64,000 bases of DNA, from NCBI RefSeq assembly GCF_000422265.1, contig NZ_AULL01000016.1, forward strand, positions 62,001-126,000. The letters are read 5' to 3'. The notes under the pieces are model-generated. The model was not told where the DNA came from. It searched no databases and worked only from the letters and a program-made list of their open reading frames with translations. The position numbers and the translations under genes were made by a program. This DNA is from Kaistella palustris DSM 21579. GTDB lineage: Bacteria > Bacteroidota > Bacteroidia > Flavobacteriales > Weeksellaceae. How positions within the stretch are numbered: the stretch's first letter is position 1; each line of letters opens with the position of its first letter. Shown here one piece after another: positions 35,328 to 44,200 of this stretch.

Positions 35328-35804
35328 ATGAGAAAGACAAAAGCGAAAAAAAGACCGTTGTTACCGGATCCTAAATTTAATGATCAACTGGTAACGAGAT
35401 TTGTAAACAACCTGATGCTTGATGGTAAAAAATCTATCGCATTCAAGATTTTCTATGATGCTTTGGATATCGTAGAAAGCAAAAAAGGTGAAAACGAGAA
35501 AACATCTTTGGAGATCTGGAAAGATGCCTTAACCAACGTAATGCCGCACGTAGAAGTACGTTCACGCAGAATCGGGGGTGCCAACTTCCAAATTCCTATG
35601 CCGATCAGAGCTGATAGAAAGATTTCTATGGCAATGAAATGGCTCATTAAATATTCTAAAGCAAGAAACGATAAATCGATGGCTCAGAAATTAGCCTCAG
35701 AAGTGATCGCTGCTGCTAAAGAAGAAGGTGCTGCGTACAAAAAGAAAACAGACACTCACAGAATGGCTGAAGCAAACAAAGCATTTTCACACTTTAAATT
35801 CTAA
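35328..35804 (+). CDS. rpsG: 30S ribosomal protein S7
   Basis: The 158-residue protein matches S7 from [17 protein letters not shown] through [19 protein letters not shown] and the C-terminal [27 protein letters not shown]7 starts 30S head assembly by binding the 16S 3' domain. It lies between S12 and EF-G with a 6-base gap to fusA. Confidence 0.99.
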   Translation: MRKTKAKKRPLLPDPKFNDQLVTRFVNNLMLDGKKSIAFKIFYDALDIVESKKGENEKTSLEIWKDALTNVMPHVEVRSRRIGGANFQIPMPIRADRKISMAMKWLIKYSKARNDKSMAQKLASEVIAAAKEEGAAYKKKTDTHRMAEANKAFSHFKF

Positions 35805-35810
35805 TCTGAA

Positions 35811-37928
35811 ATGGCAAGAGATCTTAAACTTACAAGAAACATTGGTATTGCTGCGCACATTGATGCCGGTAAAACCACCACGACAGAAAGAATTTTATTC
35901 TATTCCGGAAAAAATCACAAGATCGGTGAAACCCACGAAGGTGGTGCTACTACCGACTGGATGGAGCAGGAAGCTGAAAGAGGGATCACCATTACATCTG
36001 CAGCAGTAACTGTAGACTGGAAATTCCCGACTGAGCAGGGAAAAGCCCTTCCGGAAGCGAAAGATTATCACTTTAACATTATCGATACACCGGGACACGT
36101 TGACTTTACCGTAGAGGTAAACCGTTCACTTCGTGTGCTTGATGGTCTTGTATTCCTTTTCTCCGCAGTAGACGGAGTGGAGCCGCAATCTGAAACCAAC
36201 TGGAGACTTGCCGACAACTACAAAGTTGCACGTATGGGCTTCGTAAACAAAATGGACCGACAGGGAGCTGACTTCCTGAACGTTTGTAAGCAGGTGAAAG
36301 AAATGCTTGGTTCCAATGCAGTGCCAATCGTATTGCCAATCGGCGACGAAGCTGACTTTAAAGGTGTGGTTGACCTGGTGAAAAACCGTGCGATTGTATG
36401 GCACGATGAAAACCACGGTTCAACATTTGATATTGTAGAAATCCCAGCTGAAATGGCTGACGATGTGAAGCAGTACAGAGCACAGCTTATCGAAGAAATT
36501 GCAGCGTATGACGAGGAACTTCTGGAGAAATTTATGGAAGACGAAAATTCCATTACAGAAGAAGAAGTACACACTGCACTTAGAGCGGCAACGCTTGACA
36601 TGAGCATCATTCCAATGACTTGTGGTTCTTCGTTCAAAAACAAAGGAGTACAGTTCATGCTTGATGCTGTTTGTAGATACCTTCCTTCACCAATGGATAA
36701 GGAAGCGATCGACGGTACAGATCCAAGAACCGATGAACCTATCTCAAGAAAACCTTCAGTTACTGAACCTTTTGCGGCATTGGCCTTTAAAATTGCAACC
36801 GATCCTTTCGTAGGCAGACTTGCATTCTTCAGAGCTTATTCCGGTAGATTGGATGCAGGTTCTTATGTTTTGAACACAAGATCAAACAATAAAGAAAGAA
36901 TTTCCCGTATCTTCCAGATGCACGCCAACAAGCAGGAGCCTATCGAATATATCGAAGCTGGTGATATCGGTGCAGCGGTTGGATTTAAATCCATCAAGAC
37001 AGGTGATACACTTTGTGATGAGAAACATCCGATCGTACTGGAATCTATGGTATTCCCGGATCCTGTAATCGGTATCGCGGTAGAACCTAAGACTAAAGCT
37101 GACCAGGATAAAATGGGTAACGCTTTGGCAAAACTTGCTGAAGAAGATCCTACTTTCCAGGTTAAAACCGACGAAGCTTCAGGACAGACGATCATTTCCG
37201 GTATGGGTGAACTTCACCTCGACATTATTGTTGACCGTATGAGAAGAGAGTTCAAAGTAGAAGTTAACCAGGGACAGCCGCAGGTAGAATACAAAGAAAA
37301 CCTTACAATGTCTGCCAACCACAGAGAAGTTTACAAAAAACAATCCGGTGGACGTGGTAAATTTGCTGATATCGTGTTTGAACTGGCTCCGGCTGATGAC
37401 AACAAACCAGGTCTGGAATTCATCAATGAGATCAAAGGGGGTAACATTCCAAAAGAATTTATTCCTTCTGTTGAAAAAGGTTTCAAGGAAGCGATGAAAA
37501 ACGGTCCTTTAGCTGGTTTCGAAATCGAAGGCATCAAAGTAACTTTGAAAGACGGATCTTTCCACCCTGTGGATTCTGATCAACTTTCCTTCGAGCTTGC
37601 TGCCAAAATGGGTTTCAAAGAAGCCGGTAGGAAAGCAAAACCTGTGATCATGGAACCAATCATGAAAATTGAAGTGGTAACTCCCGAAGAATACATGGGT
37701 GATATCGTAGGTGACCTTAACAAAAGAAGAGGTACTGTAAATGGTATGGATGACCGTAACAACGCGAAAGTAATCAGAGGATTCGTTCCGCTTTCCGAAA
37801 TGTTCGGTTATGTAACAACGCTTAGAACCCTGTCTTCAGGTAGAGCTACATCTTCTATGGAATTCGAGAAATACGAAGCAGCACCAAGCAACGTGGCTGA
37901 AACCGTAATCGAAAAAGCAAGAGGTTAA
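35811..37928 (+). CDS. fusA: elongation factor G
   Basis: The 705-residue GTPase has G1 [12 protein letters not shown], switch 1 [11 protein letters not shown]3 DTPGHVDF and G4 NKMDRQGAD. Domains II to V follow in the usual order, with GMGELHLDI and RRGTVNGM in the C-terminal half. It drives tRNA-mRNA translocation. Its length and position in the str operon are standard. Confidence 0.99.
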   Translation: MARDLKLTRNIGIAAHIDAGKTTTTERILFYSGKNHKIGETHEGGATTDWMEQEAERGITITSAAVTVDWKFPTEQGKALPEAKDYHFNIIDTPGHVDFTVEVNRSLRVLDGLVFLFSAVDGVEPQSETNWRLADNYKVARMGFVNKMDRQGADFLNVCKQVKEMLGSNAVPIVLPIGDEADFKGVVDLVKNRAIVWHDENHGSTFDIVEIPAEMADDVKQYRAQLIEEIAAYDEELLEKFMEDENSITEEEVHTALRAATLDMSIIPMTCGSSFKNKGVQFMLDAVCRYLPSPMDKEAIDGTDPRTDEPISRKPSVTEPFAALAFKIATDPFVGRLAFFRAYSGRLDAGSYVLNTRSNNKERISRIFQMHANKQEPIEYIEAGDIGAAVGFKSIKTGDTLCDEKHPIVLESMVFPDPVIGIAVEPKTKADQDKMGNALAKLAEEDPTFQVKTDEASGQTIISGMGELHLDIIVDRMRREFKVEVNQGQPQVEYKENLTMSANHREVYKKQSGGRGKFADIVFELAPADDNKPGLEFINEIKGGNIPKEFIPSVEKGFKEAMKNGPLAGFEIEGIKVTLKDGSFHPVDSDQLSFELAAKMGFKEAGRKAKPVIMEPIMKIEVVTPEEYMGDIVGDLNKRRGTVNGMDDRNNAKVIRGFVPLSEMFGYVTTLRTLSSGRATSSMEFEKYEAAPSNVAETVIEKARG

Positions 37929-37946
37929 TATTTAAATTAGATCAAA

Positions 37947-38252
37947 ATGTCACAACGAATCAGAATAAAATTAAAATCTTACGATTACAGTTTAGTAGAC
38001 AAGTCTGCTGAGAAGATCGTAAAAACGGTAAAAGCAACCGGTGCCATTGTAAACGGCCCGATCCCTTTGCCTACCAACAAGAGAATCTTTACCGTACTAA
38101 GATCTCCGCACGTTAACAAAAAAGCAAGAGAACAGTTCCAGCTTTCCGCTCACAAGCGTTTGATGGATATCTATTCCTCTTCCTCCAAAACTGTAGACGC
38201 CCTGATGAAATTAGAGCTTCCTTCAGGAGTTGACGTAGAAATTAAAGTGTGA
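37947..38252 (+). CDS. rpsJ: 30S ribosomal protein S10
   Basis: The 101-residue protein matches S10 ([46 protein letters not shown]). It is normally followed directly by rplC in most bacteria. Here it ends the str operon: a strong terminator starts 47 bases after the stop codon and rplC lies 9.95 kb further on. Confidence 0.99.
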   Translation: MSQRIRIKLKSYDYSLVDKSAEKIVKTVKATGAIVNGPIPLPTNKRIFTVLRSPHVNKKAREQFQLSAHKRLMDIYSSSSKTVDALMKLELPSGVDVEIKV

Positions 38253-38298
38253 TAAAGTCGGAAGACGCACGTTTTCCAAACACTTTGCTCATGATACC

Positions 38299-38330
38299 AA
38301 ATCCCTTTTCGCAAGAAGAGGGATTTTTTT
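38299..38330 (+). terminator. terminator after rpsJ
   Basis: An 11-bp stem (38299-38309 with 38316-38326, one G-T pair) with a 6-base loop runs into TTTTTTT. It marks the end of the rpsL-rpsJ transcript. Confidence 0.93.
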
Positions 38331-38365
38331 GTTTTCTTTTTTTTAGGAGCAGTTCAGTGGTCGCC

Positions 38366-38460
38366 CTTCCGGAGACTCCGCCCGCTTTCCGCCCTCGCTT
38401 TTTTTCGGCGGCAGCTGCCGCCGAAAAAAGAGCTCAAACAAGGCTTCAATCGGGGCTACA
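38366..38460 (-). repeat. interspersed element, divergent copy 3 (reverse orientation)
   Basis: On the minus strand it reads GTAGCCCCGATTGAAG, then GAGCTCTTTTTT, a hairpin, AAAAAAAGCGAGGGCGGAAAG and CGGGCGGAG. That is the same frame as copies 1 and 2, but the core is different: a perfect 30-base palindrome centred on CGGCGGCAGCTGCCGCCG (38400-38429). The 412 bases between rpsJ and the permease gene hold only this and the terminator. Confidence 0.75.
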
Positions 38461-38664
38461 ATTTAGGAACCATTTCCCCGGCAAGAAAAAATAGTCAGTG
38501 TTCAGGCCAAAGCCTACAAACCACAAAGTAAGCGCCAAAACATTGGTTGTAAAACTAACTTTTATGCAGTTTGACCGCTGTTGGTACGCTTTTTAATATA
38601 TAAGAATTGCCTGTGAGTCCTTTCACATCGGCATGAAAATACTTTTATTTCAAAACCTTGTATC

Positions 38665-39150
38665 ATGTCAAAACAGGAAAGTTCTTTTTTCGAAAAATTC
38701 GCAAACAGCGCAACCGCATTTACCGGCAGTTCCGCCGCATTTCTTATTGCTGCTGCTGTAGTGGTCATCTGGGCTGCGACCGGTCCGCTGTTCCATTATT
38801 CCGAGACCTGGCAGCTCATCATCAATACAGGAACTACGATCGTTACATTTCTTATGGTTTTTCTTATACAGAAAGCACAGAACAAAGACGGTATTGCCAT
38901 ACAGATCAAACTCAACGAACTGATAGCGGCGCACGAAAAAGCCAGCAACCGTATTGTCGATATCGAAGACCTCACCGAAAAGGAACTTGTAAAACTGCAC
39001 CGTTATTACGAGAAACTTTCAGAACTCGCGCAGGAAGATCAGGACCTTCACGTCTCACATTCCATCGATGCTGCGGAAGATAACCAGGAACACAAACAGC
39101 GCAATACGCTCATCGAAAAAGAAATTGAAAAAGAAGAAAAGGATAAGTGA
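38665..39150 (+). CDS. low-affinity iron permease family protein
   Basis: The 161-residue protein has two transmembrane segments (SSAAFLIAAAVVVIWAATGP and IINTGTTIVTFLMVFLIQ) followed by QNKDGIAIQIKLNELI and a long charged helical tail. This is the family arrangement. The family was named after yeast Fet4-like sequences; whether bacterial members move iron is not established. It is the first gene of the block inserted between rpsJ and rplC. Confidence 0.87.
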   Translation: MSKQESSFFEKFANSATAFTGSSAAFLIAAAVVVIWAATGPLFHYSETWQLIINTGTTIVTFLMVFLIQKAQNKDGIAIQIKLNELIAAHEKASNRIVDIEDLTEKELVKLHRYYEKLSELAQEDQDLHVSHSIDAAEDNQEHKQRNTLIEKEIEKEEKDK

Positions 39151-39179
39151 CTGGAATTTAGTAATTTTGCACTGCATTC

Positions 39180-39557
39180 ATGAAAAATATTTTCGTCATA
39201 CTGTTAACTGTATTTTATTCCGCGACTTCATCGGGGATGGTTTGGCAGCTTCACCAGTGTTTTGACGAAGTTTTTGTTTCCGTGGGTGCGGAAGATGGTG
39301 CCTGCGGAATTTGCGGCACACAAAGTAAAAAGGACTGCTGCAAGTCTGAACTTACGCTTGTAAAAACAGACCTTTCGCAAATCGCGTCTCATTTCGTTTT
39401 CAAAACAATTGACCAACCGGCAATTCTGGCGCCGGAATTCGTGTATACATTCGCAGAAAATGTTAGAGAATCGAACAGCCATTTCATTCATATCAATGCG
39501 CCGCCGGACCTTTACAGGCCTGCGCTCTTCGTGATTCATTGTAATTACAGGATTTAA
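39180..39557 (+). CDS. small exported Cys-rich protein (HYC_CC_PP type)
   Basis: The 125-residue protein has signal peptide MKNIFVILLTVFYSATSSG, then HQC (about residue 26), a CGIC pair, CC in KKDCCKSEL, and PP in NAPPDLYRP. These match the small Bacteroidota family named for its HYC, CC and PP motifs, although here the first motif reads HQC. Such proteins often occur with copper or mercury genes. Cysteine-mediated metal binding is likely but unproven. A TAATTTTG -7-like element lies just upstream (39162-39169). Confidence 0.72.
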   Translation: MKNIFVILLTVFYSATSSGMVWQLHQCFDEVFVSVGAEDGACGICGTQSKKDCCKSELTLVKTDLSQIASHFVFKTIDQPAILAPEFVYTFAENVRESNSHFIHINAPPDLYRPALFVIHCNYRI

Positions 39558-39645
39558 GATCGGTTCAATACCGGCTTTTTTAAGGAAGCCGGCAATTGCG
39601 GTTACAACCGTACCAATCTATAATTTAATCCTAAAACCTATTACA

Positions 39646-40116
39646 ATGAAAAAATACTTTTTCACCTTCATAATTTCTTTGTGTGCATTCACCATCACAG
39701 CCGCACAACAGAAAGATGCTTCTGTCAGCGAAGTTTTCACAAAATATCTGAACCTTAAAAATGCCTTGGTTGCCGATAATGGTGACCGGGCGGCTAAAGC
39801 CGCGGATGAATTCATAAAATCTACCTCTATGGTCAGCTACCGAACTTTGTCCGAGGGAAATCTCGATCTTCTCCGTCAGGATGCCACGACCATAGCAGAA
39901 AGCCGAAGCATCGAAAAGCAACGCATTGCCTTTCAAAAACTATCTGAAAATATGGTCAGATTATCTCCAAAATTTAAACTTTCGGAAGACACTGTTTATG
40001 TTCAGTACTGCCCGATGGCAAAAGCACAATGGCTGAGTACAGAAAAAGCCGTTAAAAACCCGTATTATGGCAGCTCTATGCTGACCTGTGGCTCCGTAAC
40101 GTCCGAAGTAAAGTAA
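39646..40116 (+). CDS. DUF3347 periplasmic protein
   Basis: The 156-residue protein has signal peptide ending in ITAAQ and a DUF3347 domain: VFTKYLNLKNALVADN, YRTLSEGNL and the C-terminal block VYVQYCPMAKAQWLS and NPYYGSSMLTCGSV. The CPMA cysteine/methionine and the final cysteine could bind copper; the domain also occurs at the C-terminus of CusB-like efflux proteins. It is 85 bases upstream of the DUF305 gene in the same direction. Confidence 0.85.
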   Translation: MKKYFFTFIISLCAFTITAAQQKDASVSEVFTKYLNLKNALVADNGDRAAKAADEFIKSTSMVSYRTLSEGNLDLLRQDATTIAESRSIEKQRIAFQKLSENMVRLSPKFKLSEDTVYVQYCPMAKAQWLSTEKAVKNPYYGSSMLTCGSVTSEVK

Positions 40117-40201
40117 AATTCTGCCGGTTTCGGTAGCCGTCGTTTCCACTGTGAAACACAAATGCTGCCGGCACATTTTAACCTCTTTAAAATTTAAAAA
40201 A

Positions 40202-40690
40202 ATGAATTCTCATACGCACAAGCCAGATATGGAGCACAATCCGTACACACGTTTCCTGTTGATGTTGGCTGTTTCTTTCGTTGTTATGTACGCCGTAATG
40301 TATCTTAACACTTACCAGCCCGACCAGATTTATTTTAGTCTCACCCGTTTTTACATGACCTGCCTGATGATCTCGACCATGGCCGTGATCATGCTTCTTT
40401 TCATGAAAAAAATGTACGGAAGCAAACAAAACAACCGCCTGATTTTAGGCGGAAGCGCAGTCCTCTTTTTTGCTGCGCTGTTCCTGGTGCGCGCGCAGGT
40501 ACCGATCAAGGATGTGCTGTGGATGCGTGCTATGATCCCACACCATTCCATCGCGATTTTAACCAGTGAGCGCGCCGATATTCAGGATCCGGAAGTACGC
40601 AAATTGGCCGATGATATTATTAAAGCACAAAAGAAAGAGATCGGACAGATGAAACAGCTTATCAAAAAACTTGAGAATGAAAAAAAATAA
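40202..40690 (+). CDS. DUF305 membrane protein
   Basis: The 162-residue protein has a His-rich N-terminus (NSHTHKPDMEHN), three hydrophobic helices, and a C-terminal DUF305 core with MRAMIPHHSIAILTSE, which contains the family's MIPHH metal-binding-like motif. It ends in a charged helix. DUF305 proteins are frequent in copper and silver loci. ATG 40202 is chosen over an upstream in-frame start, as it begins the HTH-rich conserved N-terminus. It overlaps the oxidase gene by 14 bases. Confidence 0.87.
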   Translation: MNSHTHKPDMEHNPYTRFLLMLAVSFVVMYAVMYLNTYQPDQIYFSLTRFYMTCLMISTMAVIMLLFMKKMYGSKQNNRLILGGSAVLFFAALFLVRAQVPIKDVLWMRAMIPHHSIAILTSERADIQDPEVRKLADDIIKAQKKEIGQMKQLIKKLENEKK

Positions 40691-43049
40691 AAATATTCTG
40701 TTGCGGATCACTTTTGTTCTTGCTTTGTTGGTAAGCGTCACCGTGGCTGCACAGCATCACGGAAATCACCAAAGTGCAAATTCGCAGAGCGCGACAAAAG
40801 AACAGCGAACGGTGTCCTTCGGCGGGAAAACAGTACGTTACGACCTTTATGTAAAAGATACGCTCGTTAATTTCACCGGCAAATCGGCGCGCGCCATTGC
40901 AACCAACGGAAAACTTATGGCGCCGACCCTGTATTTTACAGAAGGTGATACCGCGGAAATTTATCTTCATAACCAACTCAAGGAAAATGCCGGTCTCCAC
41001 TGGCATGGCGTTATACTTCCTAATGAAATGGATGGCGTACCTTACCTTACTACAAAGGAAGTGCGCCCGGGAGAAACACATTTATATAAATTCCGCGTTT
41101 CCCAAAACGGTACATATTGGTACCACTCGCACGAAGGTTTGCAAGAGCAGATCGGTATGAATGGAATGCTGGTTTTCCGTAAACGAGATACACAGCCTGA
41201 AGATAAAGTAGAAGCGGATATTCCTGTTTTGCTGGGCGAATGGACAGATGAAAATCCCAAAGAAGTAATGCGGCGCCTGCATATGGACCAAACCGACTGG
41301 TATAATATCCGCAAAGGAACGGTGCAGAGTTACAGCGAAGCCATAAAAGCGGGACATTTAAAAACCAAACTGATCAACGAATGGAAACGGATGGAAGCTA
41401 TGGATGTAAGCGATGTGTATTATGACCGTTTTCTCATTAACGGTTCGCCTTCCTCAGTATTTCCTGATCTTAGACCCGGCGAAACAGCGCGGCTGCGTGT
41501 TGTAAATGGTGGTGCGTCTACGTATTTCTGGCTCAGCTGGGCGGGCGGAAAAATGAAAGTTGTCGCCAGTGACGGTAATAGTGTGGAACCTGTGGAAGTT
41601 GATAAACTCATCGTAGGGACTTCTGAAAGTTACGATATTGAAGTAACCCTGCCGGCTGATAAAAGCTATGAATTTCGCGCTACTTCAGAAGACCGCCAGG
41701 GTTACGCCTCACTGTGGCTGGGCGAGGGACCGAAGGTGGAAGCACCGGCTTTGCCTAAATTAATGCTTTTCGAAGGTATGAAAATGATGAACGGCATGAT
41801 GAAAATGAGCGGCGACATGAAGCCTATGACTATGAAAATGAACAATCAGGTAATGGATATGAACGAAGTAATGTATCCGGAAATTCCGGAGGAGCAGCGC
41901 ATGCAAACCATGAAACACATGGATGAAATGATGCAGCCCGCTTCGGAACAAAAAGGTCATACCAAAAAAAATCAATCTACAGCGCACAGCAATCACAGTG
42001 ATCCTATGAAGATGGACCACAGCGCTCACCAATTGTCTGACGTTCGAGTTCCGGTGCGACTTAATTATAACATGCTGCAGTCGCCGTTTAAAACCATCCT
42101 GCCAGATGAGAAAGTTCGTGAACTCAATTTTACCCTGGAAGGAAATATGCGTAATTATCTGTGGACACTGGACAATAAAACGGTGAGCGAAACCGATAAA
42201 ATTTTAATTAAAAAAGGAGAGGTTTTGCGGATTACCATGTACAACAATTCCATGATGCGCCACCCGATGCACCTGCATGGCCATGATTTTCGGGTGGTCA
42301 ATGCGCACGGTGAATATGCACCGCTAAAAAATGTACTGGATGTGCTGCCAATGGAAACCAATACTATTGAGTTCCCGGCAAACCAGGATGGTGACTGGTT
42401 TTTCCACTGCCATATCCTGTATCACATGATGACAGGGATGGGCCGTGTTTTCACTTACGAAAATTCAGCACCCAATCCACAGATTCCCGATAAAGAGGCG
42501 GCTTACAGGAAATTCCTGAGTAAAAACCGGATGGTAAGCACTACGGCACTTGCCGACATTACCAGTAACAGATTGATGATCGAAAATATGACCATGTTTG
42601 GCAGCCGCTGGGTTTCAGCGCTGGATTTCCACAGCAATTACCGTTTCGACCATCTGGAAGGTAATGTAAAGGTTGGCCGTTACCTGGGGAAATTCCAGTG
42701 GGCAATGCCTTATGTGGGATTCAGAACGGCAAAGATCCACCGCAGCGGCAATTCCTGGTTTGGCCAGAGTATTAAGTCTTCTGCAGAAAATGTGGCGCTG
42801 GTCGGATTCCAGTATATCCTTCCTTTCCTGATCAGGGCAGATGCTAACGTAGACCACACCGGAAAAGTGCGCCTGGAACTGGGTCGGGAAGATATTGCCC
42901 TGTCGCCACGCTTGCGTGGAGCTTTTGCCGTGAATTCAGATCAAGAATTTGATTTAGGCTTACGGTATATTCTGGGAAGATATATTTCTGTTTCTACCAG
43001 TTACGACAGCGAATATGGCTTCGGTGCCGGCCTCAGGTTTACGTACTGA
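40677..43049 (+). CDS. multicopper oxidase (CopA-like) fused to a CopB-like outer-membrane barrel
   Basis: The 790-residue protein has an export signal (LALLVSVTVAAQ) and three cupredoxin domains with all copper motifs: HWHG, WYHSH, HPMHLHGHDF and HCHILYHMMTGM. A Met-rich loop (about residues 365-425) is followed by a His-rich segment. It oxidises Cu(I), probably in the periplasm or at the envelope. Residues about 610-790 do not belong to the oxidase: alternating strands such as LDFHSNYRFDHLEGNVKVG, VRLELGRED and DLGLRYILGRYISVS resemble the CopB barrel family. The ATG at 40677 overlaps the previous gene; a TTG lies two codons before it. Confidence 0.9.
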   Translation: MKKNKNILLRITFVLALLVSVTVAAQHHGNHQSANSQSATKEQRTVSFGGKTVRYDLYVKDTLVNFTGKSARAIATNGKLMAPTLYFTEGDTAEIYLHNQLKENAGLHWHGVILPNEMDGVPYLTTKEVRPGETHLYKFRVSQNGTYWYHSHEGLQEQIGMNGMLVFRKRDTQPEDKVEADIPVLLGEWTDENPKEVMRRLHMDQTDWYNIRKGTVQSYSEAIKAGHLKTKLINEWKRMEAMDVSDVYYDRFLINGSPSSVFPDLRPGETARLRVVNGGASTYFWLSWAGGKMKVVASDGNSVEPVEVDKLIVGTSESYDIEVTLPADKSYEFRATSEDRQGYASLWLGEGPKVEAPALPKLMLFEGMKMMNGMMKMSGDMKPMTMKMNNQVMDMNEVMYPEIPEEQRMQTMKHMDEMMQPASEQKGHTKKNQSTAHSNHSDPMKMDHSAHQLSDVRVPVRLNYNMLQSPFKTILPDEKVRELNFTLEGNMRNYLWTLDNKTVSETDKILIKKGEVLRITMYNNSMMRHPMHLHGHDFRVVNAHGEYAPLKNVLDVLPMETNTIEFPANQDGDWFFHCHILYHMMTGMGRVFTYENSAPNPQIPDKEAAYRKFLSKNRMVSTTALADITSNRLMIENMTMFGSRWVSALDFHSNYRFDHLEGNVKVGRYLGKFQWAMPYVGFRTAKIHRSGNSWFGQSIKSSAENVALVGFQYILPFLIRADANVDHTGKVRLELGREDIALSPRLRGAFAVNSDQEFDLGLRYILGRYISVSTSYDSEYGFGAGLRFTY

Positions 43050-43067
43050 TCACTTTTTGCACTTATT

Positions 43068-43099
43068 AGTAAACCAGCCCAATAACGCGTTGGTTTACT
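43068..43099 (+). terminator. possible terminator after the copper module
   Basis: A perfect 9-bp stem AGTAAACCA/TGGTTTACT with a 14-base loop is followed by a weak T tract (TTTATG). The 296 bases before the toxin gene are otherwise AT-rich and non-coding. Confidence 0.5.
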
Positions 43100-43313
43100 T
43101 TTATGCCGTGCAAATTACCTCAAACTGCATTAAATAACTGAGGTGGTGCGTTCAATTATTAGCGGAAATAATTAATATTGTATTGATTATTACTTCGTTA
43201 AAAATGAATATATTTTATGAAAAGATGTTTGTATTTGAGAGAGGGCGGGAATTATAGTTCAAGAGTTCGTTGTGAAGAAATATAAAAATATTCTAACGGG
43301 AAAAATTAATGTG

Positions 43314-43344
43314 TATCTTTGTATGGAAACACATATAAAATGTG
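43314..43344 (+). promoter_or_regulatory. candidate promoter and operator of the toxin-antitoxin pair
   Basis: TATCTTTG (43314-43321) fits a TAnnTTTG -7 element. Eight bases later an inverted repeat CACAT-N5-ATGTG (43330-43344) abuts the toxin start codon, where an XRE antitoxin would be expected to bind. Binding is inferred. Confidence 0.5.
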
Positions 43345-43345
43345 A

Positions 43346-43702
43346 ATGAAAAAATTTGAAGTAATATTTTGGAGCGATGCAAGAGAATTTTTACGCGAAT
43401 TGGACTCGAAAAGTCGCGATAAAATAATTTTTAATATCGACAAAGCCGCAATAAAATCAGACAGCGAATTATTTAAAAAACTAAAAGGGGAAATTTGGGA
43501 ATTCAGAACTTTATTTAATAAAACTCATTATCGAATTTTCGCATTTGGGGACAAAGACAACAAGCAGGAAACTCTGGTTTTAGCAACACACGGAATCATT
43601 AAGAAAACTGACAAAACACCTGAGAAAGAAATTGAAAAAGCGGAACAAATAAGGTTGAAATACTTCGAAATTAAAATGAAAAAAGATGAAGACAAAAAAT
43701 AA
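43346..43702 (+). CDS. higB: RelE/ParE-superfamily toxin, HigB (Gp49-like)
   Basis: The 118-residue protein has the phage Gp49-like fold signature: VIFWSDAREFLRELD at the N-terminus, LFKKLKGEIWEFRTLF, THYRIFAF and LATHGIIKKTDKTP with the conserved K/T-P end. HigB-type toxins cut mRNA on the ribosome. Toxin-before-antitoxin order and a 17-base overlap with the antitoxin gene are typical of higBA. Codon use is AT-rich compared with the neighbouring copper genes, which suggests acquisition. Confidence 0.9.
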   Translation: MKKFEVIFWSDAREFLRELDSKSRDKIIFNIDKAAIKSDSELFKKLKGEIWEFRTLFNKTHYRIFAFGDKDNKQETLVLATHGIIKKTDKTPEKEIEKAEQIRLKYFEIKMKKDEDKK

Positions 43703-44021
43703 AGAATTAGAAATGTTTAGTTTCGAACAAATAAAAGATGAATTTATTGGCGAACTCGGAACAGAAAGAAGAACGCGATACGAACAGGAATTACAGCTTG
43801 AAGTACTGGGCGAAATCATCAAGAAAGTTCGTCTTGAAAGGAATTTGACACAAGAAGAATTGGGGAAATTAATTGGTGTTCAACGTGCGCAAATTTCGAA
43901 GCTTGAAAACAATACAACCAACGTTACAATGGAAACAATTCTGAAAGTCTTTGGAGCTTTAAATGCAAAGGTGAACATCAACGTAGAACTGATGAACAAC
44001 AAAATTCAAGTCGCAGGATAG
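43686..44021 (+). CDS. higA: XRE-family antitoxin, HigA
   Basis: The 111-residue protein has a helix-turn-helix of the Xre class at about residues 50-95 (IKKVRLERNLTQEELGKLIGVQRAQ and following SKLENN), preceded by an N-terminal segment of about 40 residues and a short C-terminal strand. It would neutralise the toxin and repress the operon through the inverted repeat at 43330. The start codon is inside the toxin's last codons. Confidence 0.9.
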   Translation: MKTKNKELEMFSFEQIKDEFIGELGTERRTRYEQELQLEVLGEIIKKVRLERNLTQEELGKLIGVQRAQISKLENNTTNVTMETILKVFGALNAKVNINVELMNNKIQVAG

Positions 44022-44200
44022 AAAACTACTTTTGCCGACATCAGTTTGGCAATGTGGCGGTTAGTGTTCTTTAAAAGGCGTTTTTCAGTTCAGTTTTTCT
44101 GAAGAGTTCAAGTTTTATGCTTCTGTTTCCGCCGCGCGCTTGGAGCCAACAGGTTTTTTTTCAATATCTTAAATCTCCCGGTTATTCAGTCTCCCGGAAT

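Noticed and set aside
38249..38494. 81-residue ORF after rpsJ
   Set aside because: It spans the terminator and the palindromic repeat and has no coding signature.
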